The notes: generated by a model not told the origin, from the letters alone. Shown: positions 43,701-55,252, counted from the first letter of the stretch. The stretch: DNA of 64,000 nt from Cyclospora cayetanensis (GCF_002999335.1 NW_020312480.1:186001-250000); one strand, 5' to 3'. Program-made: numbers and translations.

Positions 43701-44411
43701 ATGAGAACCTCGCCGTTTGCCTTCCTGGCACTCTCGACTCTGGCTGTGTGCGTAGGCCTATGCAGGGGAAAGGTTATAGGGGCCCCTCACAGGGGCCCCC
43801 CTGGGAGCAGCTCCCCTGATTTGCATCAGCAGGCAGGAAGGTTCTCTAATGCTCTCCATGCCAATCGAGCAGGAGCAGGAGCAGCATCAAAACGGGGTAC
43901 TGCTGCTGCCGCTTGGACAGGGCAAAAGCCTGCAGCGTGCTTCCTGTGGGGGGGCAGCCAGAAGCGTCAGCAGCAGACACAGACACAGACACAGCAGCAG
44001 CAGACACAGAAGCAGTGCCGAAGGTCCCTGTGGGATTCATGCGGTGGAACCAGCACGGGGAAAGATGGAGCAGTGACTCCCGAGAAGTCTGGCATCCTAT
44101 CTACCAGGAAAGTTTCCAGGGGTTTTCGTTTACTGCCTGAGAGGTCGAATGCTTATGCCGTACTGTCGATACCTGTGGAGGTCGCACTGCATCCAGCAGC
44201 CCATGGTGCCATAATGCATGCGACAAAGCTGGTACAAAGGATGGAGTTGCTGCTTCTGCTCATGGGGTCTGCTGCAGCAACCGCCTTGGCGATGGCTGTA
44301 GCAGTGCCTCGCCTAATCCTCTTCCGGGGAGGCGTAGACCTAATACTGGTTCCAGCTGGCGGACTCATCTTGCTTCCCTTCCTATTGTTGCTTTTCGCTT
44401 ACCGCCTCTAG
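43701..44411 (+). CDS. Secretory-pathway membrane protein of unknown function
   Basis: A 236-residue protein. The second in-frame ATG gives a clean signal peptide (MRTSPFAFLALSTLAVCVG, then a small-residue cleavage region). The first ATG at 43644 would add 19 residues in front and is less likely. A Gln/Thr-rich linker (QQQTQTQTQQQQTQ) follows, then a basic stretch, and finally two closely spaced hydrophobic helices at the C terminus (ELLLLLMGSAAATALAMAV and LIPL-type segment ending LLLLFAYRL). The layout fits a secreted-organelle, surface or plastid-membrane protein, but no family is recognised. Confidence 0.55.
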   Translation: MRTSPFAFLALSTLAVCVGLCRGKVIGAPHRGPPGSSSPDLHQQAGRFSNALHANRAGAGAASKRGTAAAAWTGQKPAACFLWGGSQKRQQQTQTQTQQQQTQKQCRRSLWDSCGGTSTGKDGAVTPEKSGILSTRKVSRGFRLLPERSNAYAVLSIPVEVALHPAAHGAIMHATKLVQRMELLLLLMGSAAATALAMAVAVPRLILFRGGVDLILVPAGGLILLPFLLLLFAYRL

Positions 44412-46151
44412 CCAGAGGCAGTTTAGCAGCAGAGACAGCGATACCATGAGAAAGCGTGGCAGCGAGCGCAAGGGCCGAACGCTGACATTGGGGGTCTCCT
44501 TGCAGTGCAAGGCGAGCGCCTCTTGTTGAATGCCCACCAGGCAACTTGCATCTTTTGCTGTACGCACAGCTCATGGGGGATCCTCGCTGGCGGTAGCCAA
44601 GCTGGCTAGGTTGCCAGCGTGGCTAGAGCGAGGCAGCAAAATGGTGCTGGTCATGCGTTGAGATGGCTGCCTTATCGAAGCCTGATGGGCTCTTCATGTA
44701 CTTCCATGGTATCTCTCTTACAACTTTTTCTGAGGCGTACTCCATTTGTTATGTGACGTAGCGAGGTGACTGTGTATCCTTAATTACCTGCACAAACAGA
44801 AGCAGCAGCAAGCACAGCAACTGCTCCCCTGTCTTCACATGACAGGTGCCACTTTTTGTCCTAATTTGCTGTGCTGTCCCTTGCTGCATCCTGTGATGCT
44901 GCGGGGGGCTCCTCAGAAAGCTGCGAGTAACGCTGCCGGTGCCGTTTTTTAGCTGTACTTCTTGCTGGTCGTTTAGCCTCAGCCGCTGTTGCTGCTGCTG
45001 CTCAGTCAGCGGAAGAGGAGAAATGCGGCTCACTTCGATGGAGAGGTGGCCAACGTAGGAGGATACAAGCAGACACTTACCTGTGAAAACAAATGGGCAA
45101 AATACTGGTCCGAACGGCGCAGAGAAAAGCTGCTTTTTTCATTGCATTCAACCCTAGGGTAGCTGTATTCTCCATGTCGGACATTCCGGATAAATCAAGC
45201 CTTAAAAGGTTGAAAGGAACACAGGCTACGGAAGAATGCTCTGTGTCTGCCCGCTGGTGCCTTTCTACCATGCCCCCCAATCGCTGGACTCAAAGGCGTG
45301 TAGATGCCTTCTTCATCTGTTGTCAATGGACATGCTACCGTTGTTGTCTTCGCTCTTAGCGGTGTATCCTCTCCCCCACCCCTAGCAGAAGTTCACAGGG
45401 TGTCTGGAGCCAAGAGAGAGACCAGATGCCTTTGAGTGGAGCACACAGCAACGGCAGCACCACGCACTCGCGGCGACAGAGCTACACCCCTGTAAGCAGG
45501 AGAAGACGTAGAATATCAACAAGACGGGGCAGGACAAGACGTTCAAGCAAAAAGAGTTAACCCGAGAATTCAAATAGCAAAGCTCTTTTTTGTGATTTAC
45601 GCAAGAATAAGCGCTATGTGCCCCCGCGTTGCCGCTGCTCCGGATACGCAGATGAGGCGATGCAAGTAGTGCAGTCTGTACGACGGGGCCGATTCGTTTA
45701 ATGATTATTAGCGGTAATACCCTAACCAGGCTCGCAAAGCGGTTGGGGTTTCTTCAATATTGCCTAGCCTCTTAGGGCTTTAGATCCACGTGGGTAGCAG
45801 CTGTGTATTCGCAGCATTACTAAGAGCTGCACTGGACGCTACAGGGAATTTGCATTGAAGATCGAGAAAGGAATGGCGTGCCTCTGTAGAGGTGCACCTT
45901 TGTGCTGACAGTACCCTGTGGCCAAAGTCGTCACAGCGAGTCCTTCCCCATGATACCAAAGAGCGTTTTTCTAGGAAAAACTAAAAAAAATAGAGGCATC
46001 CCAGCATCAAAAGGCAAGTTTCATGAATGCAGTAAATTAGTCCTTTCCCCAACGTATGAGGGAAGGAAGTCTCTTGTCACTACACGACATTTACCTCCCC
46101 ACGAGCACCTTAAGCGCTAAACCCTAAGCCTAATTTTCTGCTTTGCCGGGG
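44412..46151. other. Intergenic with possible minus-strand exons
   Basis: Two minus-strand stretches look partly coding: about 45181 to 45077 (MSDMENTATLGLNAMKKAA..., ending at a perfect CAG|GTAAGT donor) and 44749-45080 (a Gln-rich frame with RISPLPLTEQQQQQ). They could not be joined in phase. Near 46121 the sequence CTAAACCCTAAGCC resembles about 1.5 telomere units. Otherwise nothing is seen. Confidence 0.35.
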
Positions 46152-47543
46152 TCATTTAAGAGGTTGCCGGCCCGAGCGCTTGCGATGCCTGTGCATGCAG
46201 AACTCATAATTAGCCGCCAGTTGCTGTCTCCGCACCGCTACCGCTGCCTGATATGCCGTATCAAAGCCTAGGTCCACTGCAGAGAAAGCCCTAAAGCGGC
46301 GCACGCCTGCTTCCTTCCATACAGCCACCCACAGCCGTTCCTCTGGCTCAAAGTACACGCCTCTAACGCCGCTTCTGTTGATCTCCGGCTTGCACGCCTT
46401 GCTGCTCGCCAGCTCTGCTGTCAACTTCCCCTGGCGCTGCAGCTGCCTCAAGAGCACCAGAGACTTAGCCCGTGCTCCTTCGAAGCCCCCAGCACAGCTA
46501 TGCCCAAACGCGGCTCCAGCCTGCAGCACCCCCCTACCTCCGTCTCTCCCGCTGCCCCTGCTGCGGCAGTTAAACGGCCTAAACACGTGCTGCCCGTTCG
46601 ACGTCCAGCAACACAGAAAGCGCCGAAAGCGCAAGTCGTAGATCAAAGAAGGGCGCGAATTCTGCTGCAAAGGCACCCGCAGCAGCCGTTGTTTGCGAGG
46701 CCAAAAGAACTCCATGCGATGCCCCCGTCCAGACTGCTGCAGCACACCGGGGTCCGCCTTCCTCTTGCGTCGCTTTAACCCCCCCGCACGCCCTCCAAAG
46801 GCGCGTATAGACACCCAGTGCTGAGGGGATGGCACAGGGGACCACAGACTGCTTCTGCTGCTGTCGCTCAGAAGCAAGCCACCGGCAACAACGCACCGCG
46901 GAAGGGGGGAGCTTCCTGGATACAAAAACAGGAGAGGGGCAAGCGGCCAACCGACCAGTGGAGAAGCGAGTGAGGCCCCCCCGCATGACGGGCTTCCCCC
47001 CAGATGCCTGCCTTTATCCCTGCGTTCACATGCAGACGCGTAGAGCTTCGAGGAACGACCCCCCGAGACGCAGGGAGCGTCCTGCGGAAAGTAAGAGGGG
47101 CCAGCAGCCGGCAGAAAACACCGTACGGCACCAGACGGCTTTTCCGCCGCTGCTGCAGCCGCTGGAGCCGCTGCTGGTGCAGGAGGAGGCAGCTGCGTGC
47201 GGCGCGCTGCTGCCGCCAACAACCTGCGCGTCGCACTCCAGGCCTGCGTCTGCAAGGCTGCTTTCTGCATAGCAGGGAGGAGCCTGCAGGCGCACCCCGT
47301 CAAGCAGCAACGGAAGGAGGCCATAGGCTTGGGCTGCAACGGGAGAGGAAACGTCCCCGTAGATCCCAATTGTGGGAGGGGGACGAAAAACAAACATGCA
47401 TTGCCCTGACCGCATGCAGCGGGCATGCGTTGCAGGGGCCCCAGGGCCCCCCGTCCTGTATCCGCGCGTGGGTAGGGTACGGAACACGAGCAACGAGCTC
47501 TTGGAAGTTTTTTCAAGGGCAAGTTTATCGCTCTGGCCTCCAA
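46152..47543 (-). CDS. AP2-domain (ApiAP2-type) DNA-binding protein
   Basis: A probable transcription factor. The C-terminal AP2 domain (about residues 388-447 of the 463-residue frame) reads SGVRGVYFEPEERLWVAVW, then GVRRFRAFS, then the helix DTAYQAAVAVRRQQLAANY. This matches the three-strand-plus-helix AP2 pattern, with the conserved aromatic/Trp pair on strands 1 and 2. A second, divergent unit (about 296-375) reads LIYDLRFRRFLCCW, NGQHVFRPF, then a Gly/Arg-rich insert, then GFEGARAKSLVLLRQLQ. The N-terminal half is Ala/Pro/Ser-rich. The ATG at 47543 is first in frame, but the one at 47324 (MASFRCCLTGCACRLLPAMQ) is a plausible start for a shorter form. The C terminus is basic (HRHRKRSGRQ). 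Confidence 0.82.
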   Translation of the reverse strand: MEARAINLPLKKLPRARCSCSVPYPRADTGRGALGPLQRMPAACGQGNACLFFVPLPQLGSTGTFPLPLQPKPMASFRCCLTGCACRLLPAMQKAALQTQAWSATRRLLAAAARRTQLPPPAPAAAPAAAAAAEKPSGAVRCFLPAAGPSYFPQDAPCVSGGRSSKLYASACERRDKGRHLGGSPSCGGASLASPLVGWPLAPLLFLYPGSSPLPRCVVAGGLLLSDSSRSSLWSPVPSPQHWVSIRAFGGRAGGLKRRKRKADPGVLQQSGRGHRMEFFWPRKQRLLRVPLQQNSRPSLIYDLRFRRFLCCWTSNGQHVFRPFNCRSRGSGRDGGRGVLQAGAAFGHSCAGGFEGARAKSLVLLRQLQRQGKLTAELASSKACKPEINRSGVRGVYFEPEERLWVAVWKEAGVRRFRAFSAVDLGFDTAYQAAVAVRRQQLAANYEFCMHRHRKRSGRQPLK

Positions 47544-48768
47544 ATGACTTGGTTAGAACACAAAATTGTCGGAGCAAAGTGGCCAAAACTATGCTTTGCC
47601 TGTCACCCGCATCTAAACCCCGAGATCAAGGCCTCACGCGCGGGCCAAGAAGAACACACAGGAATATATACGCCGGAAAAGCAAGAAATAAAGCTGCCGA
47701 TTGCGTCTCCGGCGCTGATCCCTGTGTATTCAAGTGCGGGTGCCAGACATTAGTGCAGTCGTGCGACGGCTTTCCTAGCTTGAGTAGGTTTACACAGACA
47801 CACAGAACCCTGGTGTACAGCCGAATGCAGCATGAAGTACGCGGCATGAGCAGCACTGCCACCACCATGTACGATGCTCTGTTGCTGGCAGTCCTTTGGC
47901 AGACACGGACCTTCATGGGCGAACGGCGTGGTAAAAGCTCCTCCCCCTCTACAAGGGCCCCTCCTTGGTAAGACCACCCCAGGGCGTTGGCACACCAAAT
48001 AATGCACTCAGGTGCAGCGCATTGTATGAAAGCCACATTCAACAGAATCAACTTGCTCCCTGCTCACGAAGGGCGAGCGCACTGTACTCGAGAGCTCCCC
48101 AATACGTTCACAGCAGAAAAACCTCACTAATAACTTTGGCCTAGCGCCGACGCGACGGCAAGTAGCGATCTATGCACCTACAATGGGCGTGGCGAGTCTC
48201 CCTGTGTCTCCGTTTCGGAACCGGGGGGCGGGGTAAAGGGGCCGAGTACCACCACCTCTAATTGCCAGCCCCTACTTTTGGTAGGTGAGAGCTGGCATGT
48301 GCTGGATACTGCTTGGACTGTGCAGTAAATTTATCCCAGTGCCGTAATCTTGCACAGAATCAGAGCCTCTCCAGCCACGAGGCCGATTCCATGGGACCGC
48401 AAAACGACGTGGATACACTTAGATAGGCAAGCGCTGCCAACATGATACAAACAAAGCTAAGAAGCGCCTTGCTGCAACTAGGGGTCTATGGACTACAACT
48501 CATCCAAATAGGGACAATCTACGACCTTCGTATCCTAAAGCCTTTATCCGTTGCAGAGATCCTTCGACTCGACAAGCACACTAGGGCTTATATGCAGGTG
48601 AACAGGCCGACCGGTAAGACTTAAAGGCGTAACCACTGTTGGCAGCGAAAGCTGCCAGAACTGCAGAGATAAAGGAGGGGGAGCTGCTGCCTTGAAAGCG
48701 CAACAACACACAGCCTTGACTGTTCGTTAGCTTTCACCACCCGTCGTTCTAACTCGCAAGTAATTTGC
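47544..48768. other. Intergenic, no gene seen
   Basis: This lies between the AP2 gene start and the P2 stop, both on the minus strand. Only shadow ORFs are present. No motif was found. Confidence 0.5.
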
Positions 48769-49393
48769 TTAGTCGAAGAGGGAGAAACCCATATCCGCAT
48801 CTTCCTCCTCCTCAGGTTCCTCCTTCTTCTCTTCCTTAGGCTCGCTGGAGCCTCCAGCAGCAGCGCCAGCAGCCGCCGCCGGAGCAGCGGCAGCGCCTCC
48901 GGTGGGGACCTTCTGCAGCTTCTCCATTCCCGCGGCAATCACCTGCAAGTAATATGTATCAGAAGCACGCGTATCCCATAGGATTAAGGAGACATCCGCG
49001 CGTCAGAGCCCTCGTCGAAGGCAGCGGACCTATAGAGGCCACTGTAAAGACCGGGACAGTCTAAGAGGCACCCATATGACATACTTACGGGCATCAGTCA
49101 AATACAGCTGATACAGTTATTGCTTGGCGCTGCTAGATGTGCCCTGCCCTGGAAATCTCGCTAGAAAGTGTGGGGCAAGCACCGCTCTAGACGGATGCGA
49201 GCGGGCCTATTCCTTTTCTTCTGCTCACCTCATGAACGGTCTTTCCCTGCATAGCCTTGATAAGGGTATCGAGGACTTCTGCATCCACATCGGCACCCAC
49301 TGCCTGCAGGGTCCGCTTCACGTCTGCGGCGGAGGGAGAGTCCTTTCCGCCCAGTACATTCATGAGGTAAGCGGCCACGTATTTCATCGCCAT
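48769..49393 (-). CDS. RPLP2: 60S acidic ribosomal protein P2
   Basis: The lateral-stalk protein of the large cytosolic ribosomal subunit. It dimerises with P1 and recruits translation factors to the GTPase centre. Exon 1 (49393-49229) encodes [18 protein letters not shown] through QGKTVHE. Exon 2 (48942-48769) encodes [16 protein letters not shown], an Ala-rich hinge, a Lys/Glu block and the invariant acidic tail [11 protein letters not shown]. Both junctions are phase 0 and canonical. The total is 112 residues, the usual P2 length. The start is fixed by the family N terminus, and the upstream in-frame Met is ignored. Confidence 0.98.
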
Positions 49394-50982
49394 TTTCAAG
49401 GAGAATTGTGAAGAACGAATTGCAAAATAAAGGGTTTCGTGTGGAGAAAGCCAGAGCAAAGCCTGACAATCACTTTAACCACAACTGTTACCCCTACCCA
49501 CACGGGCGGAGACCCCTCATCATCCCCTCCGTTTGGGGCTGGCTTTGCTGCTGGCGCTACTCAAGCCCCCACATGCATGTACTTTTCCAGCGTGGACAAG
49601 TTCCATATTAAGGGCCTTCGTCATGTGGAGTCACTCTGCTGAGCTGCTCTTTGATTCAGCGTCAGACTTGGTATCCGAGTGTGCGCGTGAGCCGCTGTAA
49701 TTCATGCTACACTCTGTCGCCCTCAACTCAAATGGCTGCTCGAGCATCTTGCGGTTTAAGAAGCCCTTGACATTTCGTCATTTTCTCCACTCATGCATCA
49801 AGTCACCGACATATCTTTAGGCACTTGTTTCCGCTGATTTGAACCTGTATGGTGCGTGAGCCGGGTTGGAACACCCGCACCAGCATTCTTGGACAGTTTG
49901 GGTAACGTGTATACGGCTAAGCTACACTCAAACACATTTCACTAAATTAACTATATTGAACACTTAATAAATATTCATCTATTGTATTGCAAAGTATACG
50001 GTCACTTTGATGCTAGAAAACACAATGTGCGCGCGCCCACAAAGCGCATTTTGCGAGTAGCTGTGAGTGGCTGGGATTGCCTAGAGGGTGCATCTACGCA
50101 CACCCTAGCTGGCTTTACTTCCTCATGAAGGGAAGTGTGAAGGGTGTGGGCAGGATCAGCGAGAGGTTCTTTAGGGAAGACAGTAACCGTGAAGATTGAA
50201 TTGCGTCTTCAGTCTCACTGGGGAGATGGTAGATGAAGCGTTACACTTGTGAATACTACATGCTTCAATGCTGCTTTTATCACTCAACCACTGGTTATGA
50301 ATGCTGTGGGATGTCAGGTTTCCCTACAACAGTGGGCTGTTTTGGATGTTATTTAGTAATTCAAGAATCGGAGTTGCTTTGGCAATAGGCCGGAAGAGCG
50401 TCTGACGGTACGACGGGTGGCGCAACGCCTACTGAGACAGCGGTAGTTGGCCTCCAGATTAGCGTGGACGTAGTAGCATTACAGCTGGTGAATAGGCATT
50501 ATTTTTCAGCCGGCAAAATGTCTGTGGATGCATCAATGAGGTTATGCGGTCAGAAAATAAGGTTGTGTGGGTGGGCACATAAATGGTTGTATCAATCTAA
50601 GATTTACTTCGCTTTGCATCCACAGAAGAAGGGAAACGCGTGCTCCTCAAGCCACGTTTATCAGAGGTAGAAGCACCTTTTTGGTGGCTCTGTTGCTGCA
50701 GGATATCTGCCTGCAGGCAATATTACAATTCAATTCTTCGTGAACGCTCTTTCCCGTATATTTATGCCAATATCAGCTTAATAGCAAGATTGCGAGGACT
50801 AAGAACGCTGATGAAAGTGAATTTATCGATCAGCTTAAATATCTTGCAGTAGGAAATCCTGGTTCGGAGAATCCACGATGTAGACTTGCCCATGCTTTAC
50901 CAGCGGCTTTACTCAGGTCTAGCCAGGGTGTCAGTTCAGGTGTTCGCAGGATGGGCAGAGACTCAGCTACTGAACAGCCAAG
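49394..50982. other. AT-richer intergenic region upstream of P2 and the retroelement
   Basis: This tract contains the P2 promoter and leader. No polypyrimidine or other motif stands out enough to call. It may include the 5' LTR or leader of the decayed retroelement, but no matching terminal repeat was found by eye. Confidence 0.4.
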
Positions 50983-51728
50983 TTGCAGGGCTTCCATGAA
51001 TGGTGGTATGTAGAAGCTATGGATTTAGGGTCTATGCCAATCGGCTTAAGCCTACAGTCGAAGGGGGTCGAGGAAAGGAATCCAGAGGGAAGCGGCAATC
51101 CTAAGCTGCCTCAGAGAGCCCGACAAAACCCACTTGCTCCTATTATGGCAAATTGGGCCATACTGCGAAATAGAAAGCGCACACAAAATGTCAACTTACT
51201 TAACCAAAGGGGTTGGGCTCCGGAGAGCCAGGCTGTTTTGATAGGGAAGGCGCATGAAGGAAACGGAAAGCCCCCACGCAGGCCGCGGAGAGACGAAGGG
51301 GGCCAAAGAAGATTGAGTCGCAGCTTATGTCCCCCACGAGTCAATAATGTGCTGCTGTGGATTCGCAGTAGCAACGCTAGCGTCATTCGCGACTATTTCT
51401 GTAGTCGAGCTGCAGTCCGAGGACAGGAAACAGGAGTATGATCTGCTTGTAAAATTGTTAGCGCAGCTCGAGAGAAATCAGATTTGCTCAGGGGCGGCAG
51501 AACGCAAAGAATATCCAGACTGCTGCAGCTAAATGCTAATTTTAATCAAAACGGGTTTTACCTACATAGTCCGTTACTTGATGTTGGACCTGCCTTCTAG
51601 CTTCCTATGTACACGAAGAGTTTCTCGACGGAAGGCCCGTATTGTTGGAGGTTAGTTTTCTAGGAAAAAAACAGAAAGACGTTACGTACAGTATTCTCAC
51701 CAATGCCAGTTTCATTTTTGATAAATGG

Positions 51729-51770
51729 GTTAGAGTCAGTGCTTTAACAGTTAGAGTCAGTGCCTTAACA
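51729..51770 (+). repeat. 21-bp tandem duplication
   Basis: Two adjacent copies (51729-51749 and 51750-51770) begin GTTAGAGTCAGTG and differ at one base. They sit between the gag-like and reverse transcriptase remnants. Confidence 0.95.
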
Positions 51771-52025
51771 AGATAAGGCAGAGTCTGTCGTTGGGCAGCT
51801 CAGCAGTGCTGTGAGGAAAGTCGGTTCTTCGCACGCAATTCGTCTTACTGGCTCTGCAGCTGGTTCTTTATCAGGCTGCATACTTAGCCAAGGAACACCG
51901 AAAATACGCAAAATAAAAGGTAAGGCACGGGTATGCGAACTTATTACGAGCTGTCAGCAGGCTAGCCGCCTGCGGGTTGTCCAGCGTATCGTGCTGAGCG
52001 AATCTCTGGAAAAGCCTCAAGCTAT

Positions 52026-52930
52026 ATTTCGCGGTAAGAAAAGCCCATACCGAAAGGAGAGGAGATTTGGCAGCAGTCCGATGGTTTCTGAAAGAGAAGA
52101 GTGCATAAATTGACTGGCGGTTTTGGACAGAAGCTAGTGTTGGTGCTAAAGGACGACGGCAAAAGACATATGTGCGTCGACTATAATCCGCTAAACAAGA
52201 TCAGTATAAAACAGACACTCCCGATGCCTCGTATCGGCGAATACATTAACAAAATACACGGATTACCAGTATGCTCTATCTCTGACTTCACAAGCGCTTT
52301 CTCACACATCTTATTTGTCTTGATGCCGGGCACTTCACAGAGTGTCACACTGGCACTTGCCAATTCGATTATGTCCCTATGTTTTTCGGATGCTTCAATG
52401 CCCCAGCTATGCTGCAACGGGAAGGCACTCCAGATTTTGTCGAGCCAATTAAGGATCGCTGGATGGCCGTCGATATGGGCGAAGTCATATTGCTCTGCCG
52501 AGGCGTTAAAGAGTGACCACAGCACATAAAGCCAACGCTTTTGCTGCTATGAACAAGTAGATTTCTGTAAGTGTTTGTTTTGAAGACAGCGACTGCGTCT
52601 CTGGGATCGCCTTCTTCGGTTACAGGGCAGGAGCCCAACCCGGCACAAGTTGAGAAAATTAAGGCGTGGCCCTTTCCTTCCCTTAATGGCAAGGACGCTG
52701 CAAACTTCTATGGCTTTCTAGTTTATTACCGGGAACTCATTATTTGAATTTTCTTTTGAAACCTGTTCATTTGACTGATCTGCTTAAGAAGCGCAGTCCA
52801 TAAGCTGTTCAGAGAAGGCTGATGCCGTAGTAAGGACGCGTATCGGAGGCTTTACAATTCCTTCTCTACTCCAGCTGCCCAAGAAAGAGAGTCAATTTTT
52901 CCTAATAACCTATGCTAGTGACGTCTTAGT
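52026..52930 (+). pseudogene. Retrotransposon reverse transcriptase / RNase H remnant
   Basis: The fingers/palm segment LVLVLKDDGKRHMCVDYNPL and the following IKQTLPMPRIGEYIN match the KDGxxRxCVDYRxLN and YPLPRI motifs. SISDFTSAFSHI corresponds to motif A, keeping one Asp. Around 52330 the reading frame shifts, and the next family motif appears in another frame as CQFDYVPMFFGCFNAPAML (the MPFGLxNAPxxFQ motif). Where YxDD should follow, the sequence reads WMAVDMGEVILL, so the second catalytic Asp is lost. A connection segment and RNase H strand follow after further stops. Inactive by several independent lesions. Confidence 0.78.
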
Positions 52931-53880
52931 TAAGAGCTATCCCAAGACACTGACCGCTCTCCAAAACACTAAATGCTTTTTTGTTATTTTCATTACTGAA
53001 CCAACACGAGGCAGCCATATCCAGCGGGAAAAAAGGACTCTACGGTGAGATGAGGCGCAAAAATGTGCCAGCACCGTGCGAGCGCCATTTTGATGCCCTG
53101 ACTAAACGTCTTTCCCTAATGCACCTGACGAAAACTTCCAGACTTCGGCAGTCCTAGAGTTGTTTGCTGACTTGATCACCTCCACTTTACAGTGAAGGAT
53201 ACTAACGGCATCTCCAGCATGGTCGCCAACGTGCTCTCGCGGCGCCCCAACAATTCGCTATTGTGCAGCGCAACCTGCACTTGTCTGTGACAATTCACAT
53301 TGTTTATCGAAATTGCGCAAGTCTCATACTTTTGGCTTTCAAGGTTTGGCAGCTATCGCCAAAATGAAATGGTAAAGGCTTGTAGCACTAATACGTTGAG
53401 CGTGGTCTGCTGTGATTTAAAACAAAGAGGAGAATCCGGTGTACATTCTAACTGCACTCTGCAGTGCCAGTTTGCGCATAGCACATAATCATGTCATTTG
53501 GGAATGGTGAAAATTACATTAGGGCGGAAAGTCTCTCATCGTTCTTTCTGCTGCCTGGCACGCGCTTCGTGCCACCGGCAAACGCGATGTCATGACTGGA
53601 TTATCAGCAGCTTATGCTCCACAATTTTCCTGGAGCCGGACGTTTGCAATGCCGTTTGGTTCTTGTAAGACTTTGGACTAATCTGACAAGGAACTGGTGC
53701 TGGACCTTTGTGAACAAGGCTCAGGATATTATCTACTGTAATATGTTATCCCGACAGCGAGCCACTGCATCGCCGCGGTGGTGCTGCTTTCGTCCCTTGT
53801 TTGTTGTTGGCACTATGTGCTTCTTTCTTCCCTTCGATTTATCTTACCGCCCGATGCACCCTTCGCCTTCTCTTTAGAAG

Positions 53881-55252
53881 CTCTTCGCGTTTCTGACGAC
53901 CTGAGCAGCGGTGGTAGGGCGGGGAGCCTTCCGTGGTGCTGCATGCCGATGATCTTGACGTACTGCTACGGTGCATGAGGCTGTGTTCAAAATATTTGTT
54001 ATACTCCATCCAATCTTGAGAGGCATGGACCTTCAGATAAAATCCAAACTTGACAGAAACTTATTTTGATTCATTTCAAAAGAGATCCCCCCTTCAATGC
54101 CCTCTCCCCCCATGCTTCTAGAAAAAAGGGGACACGGGCAGTTGCGATGCGCGTCGCTGCACTCTCGAAGCCCTCCGAACATTCATAGCTAGTTGCACAC
54201 AGCATAGGGCGCACGCCCACACACCACGTCTTTTTTGCTTCCTATGCGACGAATACAATGTATGAACCCCAAAGCCAAATGCCCAATTCCTCATTAATTT
54301 GAAGTTTAACTCGTGTAGTACAAGTTGCCCAAGTTTAGCGTAGAGCATAGCATCCGAACAGACTTACGTGTCAGCAGATTGTATTGTACACAATAACATG
54401 TGGCTGAATATTCATATACTGCTCCGGCCACTGGTATATTCTATTTGTTGCAGACTACGTCAGGCTAACTCTATGCTGTCAATGAATGCTGGGCACATCT
54501 CAGCAATATCGCTATGTGCAACTCAAGGTGTAAATCTTCGGTGTGATCCACAGGTGCAGCGGCGCTGAACCCAGCGGCCTCTCTACCCTCATGCCGGAAA
54601 CGTTTGTGATGAGGCGAAAAGGAGGCGAGGACGAATGTTACGACCACGTAGCGAGCCTGGTATATACTGCCTTGGAAGCAAACTGTAGTGCTCCTCATGC
54701 GGCGTCCATGGGAAGCCCCTAGGATCTTACATCCATTTCATAGCTAAAGGATATACAAACATCTTCTGGGGCCCTCGAACAGTTAATGGGAGCTTGCAGT
54801 GACTCCACTGAAAATAAAAACGTGCGAGGTCCAAAAAATATATGTAGACGCCTTGAAAAACAGGTTGAAAAAGTTAGGGAAAACTCATCCCCCATTAACT
54901 AGTGAAGGAAATGCAGACGCATTTGGCCATGGTCAGAGTCGACAGCAAGCCTCGCCGGGTGTTTTTCCCATATAACACATTAAGGGCTACCCTTCTCCCG
55001 CCGTCAACTCCGGACCAGATATTTTGACGCCCCTAACGCCATCCACACAGCAATTAACCATACACGTGAACGCGTTGTTTAGATCCTGTAAGCACTGCCA
55101 CATTTTAGGAGGCAAGCAACCGATATCTGATCCATTCTTACATCACACGCGGCATGCCTTCTCCGCGCGGGCCAATTAGTGCGCTGCATCAAACGGTGCA
55201 TTCCTAGCACCTACAGAGGGCACTTTGCCTGCATCTAGGTAGCAAGATCCCC
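53881..55252. other. Intergenic, no gene seen
   Basis: Short ORFs without motifs. This may include the 3' end of the decayed retroelement. Confidence 0.45.

Larger units (their letters stand above)
50983..53880 (+). mobile_element. Decayed Ty3/gypsy-type LTR retrotransposon
   Basis: Ordered remnants of gag and pol on the plus strand, broken by stops and frameshifts. A CCHC-like knuckle (NPTCSYYGKLGHTAK) lies near 51126-51170. The region before reverse transcriptase is at 51811-52113, and reverse transcriptase is at about 52026-52560. A connection segment (KIKAWPFPSLNGKDAANFYG then YYRELI) sits at about 52655-52745. An RNase H-like strand (LPKKESQFFLITYASD) is at about 52870-52925. An integrase-like HNFPGAGRLQC...LSRQRA stretch is at about 53618-53760. 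The order is that of Ty3/gypsy elements. Outer limits are approximate because no LTR pair, primer-binding site or target duplication was recognised. Not functional. Confidence 0.72.

Noticed and set aside
46121..46140. Interstitial telomere-like CTAAACCCTAAGCC
   Set aside because: Only about 1.5 degenerate units, so too short to separate from chance.
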